From positions 13,488,223 to 13,552,222 of the forward strand of contig CM051386.1 in NCBI GenBank assembly GCA_028015245.1: 64,000 nt of DNA. Direction: 5' to 3'. Under the pieces are notes generated by a model. It worked only from the letters and a program-made list of their open reading frames with translations. It ran no database searches and was not told where the DNA came from. This stretch comes from Cardamine occulta (taxonomy: Eukaryota > Streptophyta > Magnoliopsida > Brassicales > Brassicaceae). The first letter of the stretch is position 1, and every line of letters begins with the position of its first letter. Both the position numbers and the translations under genes were made by a program. Of the stretch, positions 1 through 11,764 are shown in pieces.

Positions 1-262
1 GAACAATCAACCTCAGTTCCCGAACCTTGTCGAACATTCGTCCCTGGCTAACTCCGACCTTTGACTAGTCAAACGACATATCACGCCATATCGAAGCCTT
101 TAATCATACCTCCCTACTCATCATAATCGATCTTGGCATTCATTTGTAGCCAATCATTTCAGACCTTGGGCATTGTAATTCCCGAGCCTTCTTTTAATTA
201 TGAAAGTCTACGAACCCCTCTTTATAGTACTGAACTACCCTTGTTGCAATCGACCACCAACA
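1..262 (+). repeat. Tat-type gypsy LTR, 3' part (copy 1)
   Basis: This is the downstream part of an LTR whose fuller copy lies at about 35475-36044. It ends just before a degenerate primer-binding site at 263. The first part is cut by the window edge. No coding content is supported; the short open frame across it is incidental. Confidence 0.7.
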
Positions 263-281
263 ATTGGTGCTGCTGTGGGGA
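263..281 (+). other. Primer-binding site, Tat type (degenerate, copy 1)
   Basis: The sequence attggtgctgctgtgggga resembles the plant Tat/Ogre-type PBS (core tggcgccg..tgtgggga). It has C-to-T changes and lacks one C present in copy 2. It marks the LTR/internal junction of the + strand element. Confidence 0.65.
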
Positions 282-282
282 C

Positions 283-522
283 CTAGACATTCTCGGATGC
301 ACTAAAAGAAGGCCCAGGCGATGACAAGGATCCCAACCACGCTCGGGACATGACCCAACGATATGACTCCACGGCGTTGCAGCAAGCAGCCGCATCCTCG
401 AAGGTCAACCAACCAGCCACCTTGGAAGATGCCTTGCATCTTGCAACGAGATATATCAAGATAGAGGAGGACCAGGCTGCCATGGCTAAAAACACGCTTC
501 ACCTCGGGCCCATATAACTAAA
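283..522 (+). pseudogene. Tat-type gypsy gag remnant (copy 1)
   Basis: Frames after the PBS encode pieces typical of a Tat gag, including a segment reading ATLEDALHLATRYIKIEEDQ in copy 2. In copy 1 the frame is split by single-base indels, so no complete gag protein is possible. The following stretch to about 1240 has an open frame (616-1101, basic, low similarity to anything recognised) that probably derives from the gag/protease linker. It belongs to the + strand element whose pol remnant follows. Confidence 0.6.
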
Positions 523-1244
523 TAAAGACCGAAGGAAAAGTATCGCGAACTTTGTCAGCACTACACTGCCCCCAACAAAAACCACGACGATAAATGTAAA
601 CATGCAGCAAATTTCTTGATTTATAATCAAGAGATTAGCCAAAGCGATCAAGATTGGCAACCACCTGTAACCAGCTGCAAACGAAACAAAACTATCAACA
701 ATAGCTTCTTTGAAACAAGCTCGTTAGTATTAAATCCTCACCTAACTCATCGGGCAACGAAGAGCCCAACTACTATACATTCCACAAAGTCCCAGGGCAT
801 AGAAGTCCCAGGGGATAGGACATCGCAGGGCCGAACCATGCAAAATCAACTGATCTCCAAGTATCGGCGAGAAGAAGAGGCAAAAGAACCTGGAAGGACA
901 AAAGATCGGAGGCGGAGCAGTTTGGAGCAATGGAAACTAACTACTTGGGCCGAAAAAAAGACCACAGCCGAAAGCCCTGCCTCCGTTACCAATTTTCCCC
1001 GTGCTCGAAGAACCAAAGAAAAAGCGACTGAACAACGGCGACTAGTATCTAAACAATACGAAAAGGTCCACGATGATCATGGGAGGCCTGACAAGCTGTA
1101 ATGATTCAGCCAGATCAATCAAACAGCACCAAAGTGAAAGATCTTGACAGCACTAAAATGGAAACAATCCAACGTTGATCATCTCGCAAAAACAGTTCTC
1201 AAGCCTGATATTCTCCGATCGCGGATACTTAAGGAGTTGACGTC

Positions 1245-2329
1245 CCCATAACAATCCCTTGGTGTTGAAAATCATGGTAGCTAATCACGGTAGTAAGCAT
1301 CGATGGCGGCATCTTGACACTAAGCACCTAACTAATACGTTTCTTGCACTTAAATGATTCAAATTTTGCCTGGGCAACCAGCGATATGCCAGGATCAGCC
1401 CATCCATCATAAGCCCACGAGCTCAACGTAGAACTTACCTTTAAACCTATCAAGCATAAGAGGTGTAAGCTCAGGCCTAAAAGGGAAAAAAGTGGTTAAT
1501 GATGAAGTCACTCGCTTATCCGCCGCATAATAAGTGGAGAGTCGAGATATCCGGACTGGCTAGCCAACCCCGGTTGTGGTAAAAAAGAAAAATGGTAAGT
1601 GGAGAGTCTGTGATTTCACAGATCTCAACAAAGCATACCCAAAGGACAGCTTCCGCTGCGCCACATAGATCGACTCATAGAAGCAACTCGGGAAACGAGC
1701 TCCTTTCCTTCATGGATGCTTTCTCGAATACAACCAAATCATGATGCAACCCGATGGCCGAGAAAAAATAGCATTTTATCACCGACCATGGCACATACTG
1801 CTACAAGGTCATGCTTTTTGGGATAAAAGATGCCAGAGCCACATACTAAAGGCTCGTCAATCGTATGTTCTCTGAGCAATTAGGAAACACATTGGATGTA
1901 TACATTGACGACATACTTGTAAAGTCGAGAAAAGTTGAGGACCACACCACTCACCTTCGGGACTGCTTCCAAACCCTAAATGTGTATGGGATGAAACTTA
2001 ACCCAAACAAATGCACTTTTTGAGTTACCTCGGGAGAATTCCTAGGCTACATCATCATGCAACAAGCAATCAAGGTGAACCCAAAACAAATCATGGTAAT
2101 AAAAATCTCCCGTCACCAAGGGATAAGCGTGAGGTCCAACAAACCAGTGGAAGAATCGCCGCTTGAACCGATTCATAGCTAGATTAACAAACAAACGCCT
2201 ACCATTCTACCAGCTGCTACGGAAGGAGCAGAAGAAAAAATCTGATGGCACTAAAGAGCAGTTCGGGTGGGATGGCAGATGCGAAGAGCCCTTTCAAGAA
2301 TTAATGACATACTTGTCAATCCTACCTAT
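1245..2329 (+). pseudogene. Tat-type gypsy pol remnant: PR, RT, start of RNase H (copy 1)
   Basis: A protease-like scrap (PLVLKIMVANH) lies near 1255. It is followed by the conserved pre-RT block (FAWATSDMPGISPS in copy 2) and then reverse transcriptase: a KWRV..DFTDLNKAYPKDSF block around 1595-1650 and the active-site YIDD at 1901-1912. A stop follows the CTF motif near 2022, and more stops and frameshifts break the frame. The RT/RNase H connection starts at 2163 (RFIARLTNKRLPFYQLLRKE) and is cut at 2329 by an Athila LTR. The element is inactive. The Tat assignment rests on motif recognition. Confidence 0.8.
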
Positions 2330-3742
2330 TGATAGCAGGATTTTTCTATCAGGTTCAATTCCTCAAGGTTATCATGTCATTGCAGCAGATGAGGTGTTAA
2401 TGCAAATGAGTGTGTTGTTATGCAATCAGGATATGATTAAATACACTTAATTCAAGCCAAATATATAGTTGTTCGATAATCTAACAAGTTCTAAGTGCAA
2501 AAAGGAAATAGAAACTAGGCAGAATGAGAAATCAAACAAAGCGATTGTAACAATTAATAAGAAGCTAGGTCTTGAGGAATGGGTTTATGGATCAGTGATT
2601 CCTCCTAATCTCTCCAAGATGCTTAATCAACTTCACAGTAGCTATCACTAGACGATGAACATCACAGAAAAGGTGAATCCACTCGTGATGACACCTACAA
2701 ACCTATGCCACGTCCTAATCTTAACACCTATTCAATGAGACAAAAAGCCAGTATCAATGAAACATAGCATAAGAAAGCATTAAGAACTAGTCCATCAATG
2801 TCAAAATACAACTACAACTACAAATCTCTACGTGAAAAGTTATTAATCTTTGGGATTAGTAGATCATGCATTTCATCAAACACCTTCCGGGTGTGAAATG
2901 TCTAGGATCTAATTCCAAGGGGTTAGCAAGGAATAACATTACAAACACCTAATCCATAAGGGATTTATTCAATTTTAAGCTTAAACATCTAAGGACATTA
3001 AGATTCTTACACAGATCTAACCATTCCTCAAGAACTGTTCACTACTTAGAAATCATCGTAAAATGCTCAAACCCAGAAAATAAAATAAAGTGCATATTCA
3101 GATTTATGATGATGAGATTAGAAGGATTGTGAAGGAATTAAATGCGAAATGATAAAGGAAAAGAGTAGATCTAGAATATAAAATCACAAAGGTTTCAGGT
3201 GGCTACAAAGAAAAAACATAAACTAAAGCAAAAAAGATAATTAAGGTTCTTACAGGAACGACTTTTTAAAGGGTGCCCTAAAACACAAACAAACAGAAAA
3301 ACTAAAACTGAATATAAAGGTGGTCGAATTCGGTCTGTAGATCCAGTACTGGAGGCCGAATTGATGAAATATTTAAATTTGGGGTCTTGGCCTTCAACTC
3401 GGTCATCAGGTCGAGTCCTCTAGCGACAATGTGATCCTCCAAAGGCAGTGTCTTGGCATACGACTCGGCTTGTACCTCAAGTAGTGGACTTTGGTTGCTA
3501 GACCGAAGTTACTCTCATCGAAAGTGCTCCACACCAATCTTCCACAATCTCCAGCAAATCTCCAAAAAGCATCCAATTGACCTGAAAACTACTCCAAAAT
3601 GCAATGTGTATGCAATTCTAATCCAAAACCTAGTATGAATGATAAATGAGTGAAAAAAGACAGTAAATAGGGTGAAAAGAGTGATGAAACCATATCTAAA
3701 TGATGAGAAATACATGCTAAAATGTGGTAAAATATAGAGACA
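2330..3742 (-). repeat. Athila alpha 3' LTR (copy 1)
   Basis: On the - strand this LTR starts TGTCTCTATATTTTACC and ends GCTATCA, giving TG...CA ends over 1413 bp. A polypurine tract lies at its start (3743-3760 on the + strand as a pyrimidine run). It interrupts Tat RNase H, and the bases just left of it (cctat, 2325-2329) are the candidate target duplication; the partner is lost at the other end. The same LTR family recurs at 19946-20921, diverged but clearly alignable. The stretch 3330-3530 is rich in TCGAG-like motifs. Confidence 0.85.
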
Positions 3743-3760
3743 TCAACTCCCCCAAACTTA
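3743..3760 (-). other. Athila alpha polypurine tract (copy 1)
   Basis: The + strand reads tcaactcccccaaactta, which on the - strand is a G-rich polypurine tract directly before the 3' LTR. This fits the plus-strand priming site of a - strand Ty3/gypsy element. Confidence 0.75.
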
Positions 3761-5931
3761 GTCTTTACTTGCTCTCAAGCAAACAAACAAGGATAAGCTG
3801 GAGAAGAGGTTTGAAAGCGGGGACTCAGAACTAAAAGCATGCCAATAAACAAGATAAACTGAATGTCTTAGTTAATAGTTCAATGGCCTTAATCCAAGTG
3901 AGTTCTACTTTAAAAAACCTTAGCCATGCTATTCTCAACGCAACCTAACCTTCAGTCTTAACCTACTCATGCATTCAAATCAGCCAATCCCTTTAACATT
4001 CATTAAGCAGAAACCATAAATCAAGCTATGCATCCAATGAACTCATTTGGCTAAGGGAAATGTTAAGAGACAAAGATGGTCTCTTTACAAGTTGTTTAAG
4101 CAAATTCATAACAGGGATCTCTCATGGAAAAGACTGAGCTTTAGAAGAATGGTAAAGGTAAAGGGCCAACCTATGCATACAAAGATAGATTCTCATCTAC
4201 TCAAACACCCATTGAGATTACACCCCCAAATCTAAATCTAAACCCAGAAGATGATCCTAATTTTACCCTTAGGCACTTTTCTGCCTTGAATTCCTTTTAG
4301 CTCAAACCATTCTTTCTTTTTCTTTTCTTTTCATTCTAAGGAGAGGTTATCTTTACACAACTACTTACTCTATCAGATTGGATTTTTATTGGCTATGGCT
4401 CTTCTTACTTCATAAGACATTTTCAGGCTTTTGCCTTCTTTTTTTTTCTATTTTTAGTGCCTATTCTTTCTCTTTTTTGAACTTCCCAAATCCTTTACTA
4501 GAGTAGTGACTTAACATATCCCTCTTCTCAAAATCTTTTTTCGTTTTCTTCCTTTTCTTTTCAACCAATCTAAGACTAAAAGGTTAACCACTCGGTTTGC
4601 ATAACTCGATATGGCAAATCGAGTCTATCTCATCGAGTCCACTGACCGAGTTAAGGTTCCTAGTCTATTCCCACCCAGAATCAAGTTCCCACCTAGTCTT
4701 ATCTAATCCAAAGAATCTGAACTAGAACTATATGAAAACCTATCCTTGGGCTCCAACCTAACACTTTCTACCGAGCTCAATCCAAAAACAAGGCCTCACA
4801 CTCAGCAAATATTAATGGCTTGAAAGAAAGGTAGGTTAATGATTGGGGAAACTGTTCCAATAATGGGAATCAACTACTTGGATCAGCAAGAGTGGTAAAC
4901 AGGGGAAAGAAAAATCCAAGTATGTATATGGGTATCCATGAGTTCAAATTCAATGCATAGACATGATAATTATTGGTCAAGTTTAGGTTCTAATAGATAG
5001 GAAAATACATCAGATCACAACATGTTTCAATCAAGACAAGAATGTCAAGTTATGCATTCAAAGCATGGTGCTATCTTAACTTCAAACTCACTCAACATGC
5101 TTACACGGTTGTACTCATCATAATCCCATATGCATATCCATCAATCCTAAATAAAATGCAACTAGACTCAATCCTAAAATGCGAATGCAACTACATGAAC
5201 ACTCTGTTTTTGTGGAATGATTTTCAAAAAAATTTCAAATTTTTATGGGTTTTTATATGCAACAGATAATGACTCAAAGTATGCACAATTTGAAATAAGA
5301 AAACAGAAAACAATGGCAAATACATCTTAAACCCTTCCCCAAACTTAAATTACATAGTCCCTTGTGTAATAAAAATTGAAAGGAGAGTTCAAGAATCAAA
5401 AGAAATCTAAACTAAATACGATGGTATCTACAATGAAGTGTTGGAATTGTTACCTCAAGGGTTGTTAAAGAAGGTGTATGTGTACGCCTCCATGCTCTCC
5501 CGAGTGCAATCAGGAACTGAAATCGAGTTGGTGGGTTCTTCATTGTAGAACTCGATCTTCCCAACTCGATGTGACATCGAGTCTGCCCTCCTGACATTGA
5601 ACTCGGTTTGTTGACCGAGTCCTCTCCTTGATCCACTTGACTCGATATGATGCGTCGAGTGTATATGCCGAGTATTGAGCGTAGGACTTCCTAACTCGAC
5701 TTTCAAACCAAGTTATCATCCAGAGCTAGTGTACTTCCACTTAAATTTCTTCTGCTCTTTAATCAACTCGTGCTCAATCTTCTTTTTTGGGGATTTACTA
5801 ACCATAATCAGTCAGAAAAACATAGCAAAGATACTAAAAGCTGTATATATATATATATATAAAGGATATGCATGGGACTTCCTCTCATGTGAGCTTGTTT
5901 TGAGTTTTTGAGCTTGACTCTTCACCCTTTA
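3761..5931 (-). other. Athila alpha non-coding 3' internal region (copy 1)
   Basis: This stretch of about 2.2 kb lies between alpha's integrase remains and its PPT. It has no supported gene. It contains the Brassicaceae Athila signature of a Ser/Leu-codon-like 'tgcttgagagcaagtaaag' block near 3767-3790 (on the - strand), pyrimidine runs, TCGAG-rich tracts at 4590-4650 and 5480-5700, and a TA run at 5846-5862. The env-like gene present in Athila beta is absent or unrecognisable here; open frames at 5412-5706 cover only the TCGAG-rich tract. Confidence 0.6.
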
Positions 5932-6702
5932 TCAGGCTTGGGGTGGCTCGTAAAGAGGAACTGAGGTCCCCTCTCGAATGATCCTGGCAGCCATGTAAGG
6001 CTTTACTCTCTGCCCATTCACAGTGAATTCATTTCCTTCCTTGCCAATAAGAGTGATAGCTCCATAAGGTAGGACCTCCTTGATGGTGAATGGTCCTGGC
6101 CATTTTGACTTAAGGTTTTACTGGAAAGAGCTTGAGTCTTGAGTTAAAGAGTAGCACTTGATCACCAGACATGAACTTCTTTGGCAGAATCTTCTTGTTG
6201 TGGAAGGCTTTTGTCTTCTTCTTGTAAATCTTTGAACTTTCATAAGCATCAAGCCTGATTTCTTCTAACTCGTGTAAATCCGTTTCCTTTTTCCTGAAGT
6301 TATCTTTAGATCAAAGTTGAAGAGCCTTGTTGCCCATATAGCTTTGTACTCGATTTTTACTGGTAGGTGGCATGCTTTCCCGTAGAAAAGTTGAAATGGT
6401 GTTCTCCCAATAGGAGTCTTGAAAGCAGTTCTATAAGCCCGGAGGGTGTCATCAAGCTTTGGCTGCCCAGTCTCTCTTTAGAATCCCCACTACTCTTGCA
6501 AGGATGACCTTCATCTATTTGTTGGAAACTTCTACTTGGCCACTGGTCTGGGGATGATAAGGCGTGGGTACCTTGTGCTTTACTCTATACTGCCTTAAGA
6601 GGGTCTCAAACAATTTATTGATGAAGTGGGATCCTCCAACGCTTATGACAACCCGTGGCACACCAACCCAACCCACTGTCGTGGTGATGGATTTGAAGAT
6701 CT
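5932..6702 (-). pseudogene. Athila alpha integrase C-terminal remnant (copy 1)
   Basis: On the - strand the region parallels Athila beta integrase at 11765-12480. Matching blocks include the DGGSHF..LL region near 6640, the retroviral-type QTSGQVEVSN-equivalent near 6540, and a C-terminal GPFTIKEVLPYGAI block near 6070-6100, with an end just left of 5940. Frameshifts and stops break it throughout. Homology to beta ends near 6702, where Athila beta's 3' LTR begins, so beta probably inserted in alpha integrase. The upstream half of alpha pol is missing from the window. Confidence 0.7.
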
Positions 6703-7760
6703 AGCCTACTCAAGCCTAGAGGTCAGTGACTACAAATCTTGCACTAAGGGTCGATCCGTCAAAGCCAAGAAAGACTCATAACAAGTGAGTAGTTGGATCT
6801 GACGTAAATCAACATCTGATGCACCGACTCTCACGTTATTATGTCTTAATCCCTGGAAAAAGTGGATCTGATGGTTCAAGGCACTTTTGATGCTCATGAA
6901 GTCACCTACGATCATGCTCTAATTGGCAAGAAAAGAGCAAGCATTAAAATCACTAACCCAAGAGGGATCTAAAGACGAATCTACGAACAATCAACAAAAA
7001 CTCATAGAGATCGAGTGAGATCACCCTAATCCATCCCCGAAATCCCTAAATTCACTACTCACACATCGCGATCATCATTAAAATCAAGAACCCAGAAGAG
7101 CTTTGACTCGTCATAGATGAAAGATGATCTGAAGAGGAAGAAGATACTAAAAAGGAACAAGTAACGATAAACTCGATCTATTAAAATTACAAAAGAGTTG
7201 CAAAAATCCGAATCAAAATCTAAAGATAAAACTAGAGAGAAAACTAAGAGAGATAAGCTAAATCTACTAAAAGTGGCGAGAAAATAAAATAGGTCTCAAA
7301 AAATTACGCTTCCGAGTTATCATTATACAAGAGAATTAGGGTTAATGAATGTCTCGCTTATAAATCGTGGAATCTTGTCGAGGCGTTGCTCTCCACTCGA
7401 CCGAGCAGTCGAGTGGACTAGTCGAGTAGCTTGCATCGAGTCTTTATCTGCGTAACTCAATCGAGTGGCTTGAGCTTCCTGGGCAGTCTTCACTTGTATG
7501 GCTTCCAGTCACTCGAGTAGGCATTCCTTGCAGAAATCCTCACGTCGCTTCATAGCCTAAGATGTCACCCGAGTGATGGCTCCTTGCAGCTCCAAGTACC
7601 TGAAAGTACCACATGTATGCCAAATGCATGGAAACTAATGCAAAAAGACTAAATATCCTAAATGTCAAATAAATGCAATAAGTGATAAGAGTAATGCCTA
7701 AAACCTATGCTAAGTTGCAATAAAACAATAGTAAAAACATGCCAAAATGCCATGTTATCA
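6703..7760 (-). repeat. Athila beta 3' LTR (copy 1)
   Basis: The upstream end on the - strand is well defined: TGATAACATGGCATTTTGGC directly after a polypurine tract (7761-7777). The other end near 6703-6727 is estimated from where integrase homology stops; no target duplication was confirmed. A tract rich in tcgag and cgagt lies at 7375-7520. A piece of this LTR reappears in opposite orientation at 54209-54514. Confidence 0.7.
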
Positions 7761-9400
7761 AACTCCCCTAAACTTATCCTTTGCTTACCCTCAAGCAAAT
7801 AGAGAGAATAAGATGAAAGGAGTAAGGTTGAAAGTGGGGACTCGGAACCTAGCAAACTAAGCAAACCTCTGAAGTCAACACCACAATTAATAGTTCTAGC
7901 ATGCAAATCACAACAGTTTTACTTAAAAGCTTTAGCCATACTCATCACATAGAATTCAACACTAAGACTCAGGCAAAACAAGCATTCAAAGTAAACTATC
8001 CCTTTAAAATTGATTAAATAACTAACTGGTGGATCATGATATGCAATAACTAAAACTCATTTGGCTGAGGGACAAGTTTGAAGAGATTAGAATGATCTCT
8101 TCTTCCTCTGGTTTAAGCGCAAGTATCAGGATCTCTCAAAGAAGTGATTGAGCTTTAGCAGAAAGCTAAAGGTAGGATAGCCAATTGATGCATACAAGGA
8201 TAGAATATCATCTACCCATAAGATGACTATGACTCTCAACCCCTAGCCTCACATAAAATCTCAAAACTACTCAATCTTTTTCTTTTCCCTTGGTCCTTTT
8301 GGTTCTAAGGAGTAGAAATTTCTTTACAAAGGCGAAATCTAGCGGATCTGGGTTTTAAACTTTCTTAAACTTTGATTTAAAGCTTGGACTCGAGTGGTTC
8401 ACTCGAGCAGTTCACTCGAGTGCTCTACTTGGACTCGGTTTCTTTTCTTTTTAACTACACTGAGCTTAACTTTTCATTTTATTTTCAAACTTCCAGATCT
8501 TTTACTAGACCAAACAATCTTATACATATTCCCAACTCCTTAGAAACTTTTTTCATATATATTTTTTCTCTTTTCACTCCTTCTTTTATGCTCACTCTCA
8601 CCAACCCAGGACAATGACTCCCTATAACTATACTAACTCAAAAATCGTGAGCTAGACTCTACATGGGATACTATCCTTGTCGGCACCAACCTAACACTTG
8701 CTACCAAGCTCAATCAGAATGTAAAAGGCCTCTCACACACAAGAGTGATTTAATGGTCTGAAAGAAGTCATGGTTTTGGTATGGTAAAACTGCTCTAAAG
8801 GTGAGAGCAGCTACTTGGATTAGCAAGAGTGGTAAAACGTGAAAAAAACCCAAGTATTTTGAGGTATCCATGAGTTTTATGTTTTAGAGCATATCATGAT
8901 AATTAAGTTTCAAAATTAAGGTTCAAATTCATAGGGATAGATTTACAAGTTACAGCAAGTTTTAAACCAAATGAGAGTGCTAAGTTCAATTCCAAGCAAG
9001 GTGCAGCCTTATGTTTCAAACTAAGGTGAATGCATAGGACAACTTGTAACTAAGGCACTGAAATCATATGTTTGGCTATTAAGCTTTAATCGGTTTAACT
9101 TCGTCATCATCCCCTATGCTAAATGCAACAATCCTAAGCAAATGCAACTACATGACACTCTGTTTTTGTGAAATCATTTTCTAAAAAAAATTCAAATTTT
9201 TATGGGTTTTAGATGCACATAGATGGATGCAAAATTTGAATAAGAAAACAAGGTAAACATGTCAAATACATCTCTTAGACACTCTCCCAAACTTAAATTA
9301 CACAGTCCCTTGTGTAATAAAAATTTAAAGGAAAGCCTAAGATATTTTAAAACAAAGAAAAACAAAAATATGCTATGGTATTTACAAGGGTAAGGGTGTG
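7761..9400 (-). other. Athila beta non-coding 3' internal region (copy 1)
   Basis: This stretch starts at beta's polypurine tract (7761-7777) and runs to the end of the env-like gene. No gene is supported. A TCGAG cluster lies at 8388-8440, with pyrimidine-rich runs at 8270-8590. A second G-rich run resembling a polypurine tract lies near 9285 on the - strand. Confidence 0.6.
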
Positions 9401-11297
9401 GTACCTCATTCGCGGCTGAAGAAGTAGGAATCGAGGTAGTCATCCATGGAATCGTGGGTGTAAGAGGACTCGGCTGGCTGACTCGAGTGACTAGGTCGAG
9501 TGAGCTTCCTTGAAGGTCTACGTTGAGTGAGGCAGTTTGGGTCTGATTGATCTTCTTCATCAATAGCTGGACGTCGGATGGTAGGTCTCCTCTAAGCCGA
9601 CTCGAGTAGTCTACTCGATTGAACCGGTCGAGTGGGCTGAAAGTGGGGCTGTTCATCTTCTTCTGAAGTTGGGGTTTGGATATAAACCCTTCTCTCCCCA
9701 TGTGTCTTCAACTGAGGATCGGCGTCTTGGTTGACTCGAGCTTGCGTGGCGTTAGTGATGGGTGAAGGAGTGAGTCCTTGCCAAGCTTCTTGCGTGGAGG
9801 GTAAACGGGTGGTTAGGGTTGCTGACTAATTTGCAATTCCCTAACACTTGTTGTCAGGTCGTTCACCGATGAGGTAAGTTCTTTGACCTTGCCTTTAAGT
9901 TTCTTGATGGTCTTGTCTTGCCATTTAGACCATCGTCTAGATAAGGTCAACTTCTTACTCACCATTCCCAAGTTGGTGCAAACTTCCTCATCGAAATCAT
10001 ACCTCTCAGGCTGAGGAATAGATTCCTTCACTTCCACCACAACATCTCTCTGGACTCTAGTCATGTAAAGGAGGTGAAGAGGTGGGACAAAATTCAACGC
10101 TGTCTCCTTCAGTGAGCTTTGGCATTTCTTGGAATGGTAGGAGGACTTTGGCTTTCTTCATCAGGGGGTGCGAGAAGTTGTAGACATATTGGTCATCAAC
10201 CATACTCGGGCCTAGTATCGAGGAGCTTTAAAGATGAGCGACGTCTAACCATTGAGGTTCAGACTCGTCACTCATGGTCAGGTCTATCCCATAGGCGAGT
10301 AAAATGGGCGTTACCAATCCCCCTATGGTGATGTCTCCTTCTTTGTTCATCCTGTGGAGTTTAGAAGCATATGCCTTGTATGAGGTAAGATTTATGACTA
10401 GGATTTCAGCATTCCCAGCACCATTCCTATCTCCTTCCATGATAATCCCGTTTTCCATATCCTCAAATGAAGCATATAGAATGAAGTCTTTCAGAGCTGA
10501 ATCCATCATTTGCAGTTCTTGGTCATTAACGCACGGTATTTTTCTTAGCGAAAATGGTACTTGCCACGATTGGTGGAACTACCAGAAGAAGGATTCCTTA
10601 TGTCGGAGCTCTTCACCGAGAAGTCTTGAAGGGTGTTCTTCCTCCCAGAGTTTTCCACAACTTCATAAGCTTAGTGTTGCTGTAATCTGGCTTCATTCCC
10701 AAACCTTCCTCAAATTCAAACAACGCATTGATCTGCTTGAAACTCAGTGTATGAGTGATCCCATCCACCATCAAGTAGATAAACTTGTGACTGCCATCCG
10801 TAATCATGCTCCTATGGTCAGCGTGTAGGCGACCTTCATAGTTGACAGAAATTGGCATGTCTTGTTTTTGTAAGCGAGGAAGTGGTAAGTCATGAGGACT
10901 TGGAGATTGGCTGCTCTGAGTAAGCTTGTCACCTCTTCCGTGATTCCCGGGGCTTCCATTGTCGCGAGATGAGGATATCTTGTTCTGTGAAACCTCATTG
11001 ACTTTAGGGCTGTAATGGAGTTATCTTCCGTTTCCTCTGATGTAATGGTTGTTGCTCCTTTGTTCCTTCTTTCTATCTCTCTTTCAATAACTTCTTCAGA
11101 CTCGCTCTCCGTGACAGCTCTAGAGCTCTGACCACTTCTCCCTTCCTCGTCATGGAAGCCTTGCATAGTCTGGGCTTCGTTGTCATGAGATTCATCTTCG
11201 AAGGCAGGTATTTCTCTCCAAGCTCGCATCATGTTTCGTGCGATGGTTGCGGCTGATGTTTGCCTCTTTTTCGGACAAATTGACCTCTTCTAGACAT
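9400..11297 (-). pseudogene. Athila beta env-like (ATHILA ORF-1 family) gene, broken (copy 1)
   Basis: The frame starts at an ATG on the - strand at 11297 (MSRRGQFV) and matches the ATHILA ORF-1/env-like family found downstream of integrase in Athila elements. Landmarks are MRFHRTRYPHL near 11000, a YLMVDGITHTLSFKQINALF block near 10700-10770, and a Lys-rich, probably coiled segment near 9850-9900. In copy 1 frameshifts split it near 11260, 10840, 10600 and 10510; copy 2 keeps a longer open stretch. The function of this family is unknown; an envelope role is inferred only from its position. The 3' end is uncertain because the tail falls in TCGAG-rich sequence. Confidence 0.75.
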
Positions 11298-11764
11298 GAT
11301 GACTCACGAATCTTTCGGAATGAATTCAAAGATGTCTTTCAAACCTACATCAAAATTTTCGTGAGAAGAGCTAAACGAGATCCGAAATGAGAAAGGGAAA
11401 AAGTGTGACTTTAATCAACTTCGAGCACTATAGTCGAGTAGGTGTAGTAAGGAGGAATGGATAAGGTTAGATGAGCGGCTAAGATTAAAAGTTTAGATTT
11501 AATAGATTTTCAGATAGAACCTGGGCCACTCGACCATGGGGTCGAGTGGTTTACTCGAGTCCTGTGTTCGAGTGATGTACTCGACTGCGGTGGGATTTCC
11601 TTGTCTCGACCTCACCAAACTTCCTGAGACATCAAAACACTAAATAGAAAACATTAAAATCACAGAAACTAAGAAAACTTAAAATGAAAAATATTTACAG
11701 GGATAATCATGAGATTTCCTCCCAAATAAGCTTGTTTTAAGTCTCTTAGCTTGACTTTCATTTG
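11298..11764 (-). other. Spacer between Athila beta integrase and env-like gene (copy 1)
   Basis: No gene is visible in these 467 bases. They include a TCGAG-rich tract (11525-11590) and A-rich sequence just before the integrase end. In Athila elements the env-like frame is expressed separately from pol, so a splice acceptor could lie here, but I could not pick one with confidence. Confidence 0.5.

Noticed and set aside
2163..2450. A 95-codon frame joining RNase H-like and other sequence, present in both copies
   Set aside because: It is a chance fusion across the junction between Tat pol and the Athila LTR at 2329/2330.
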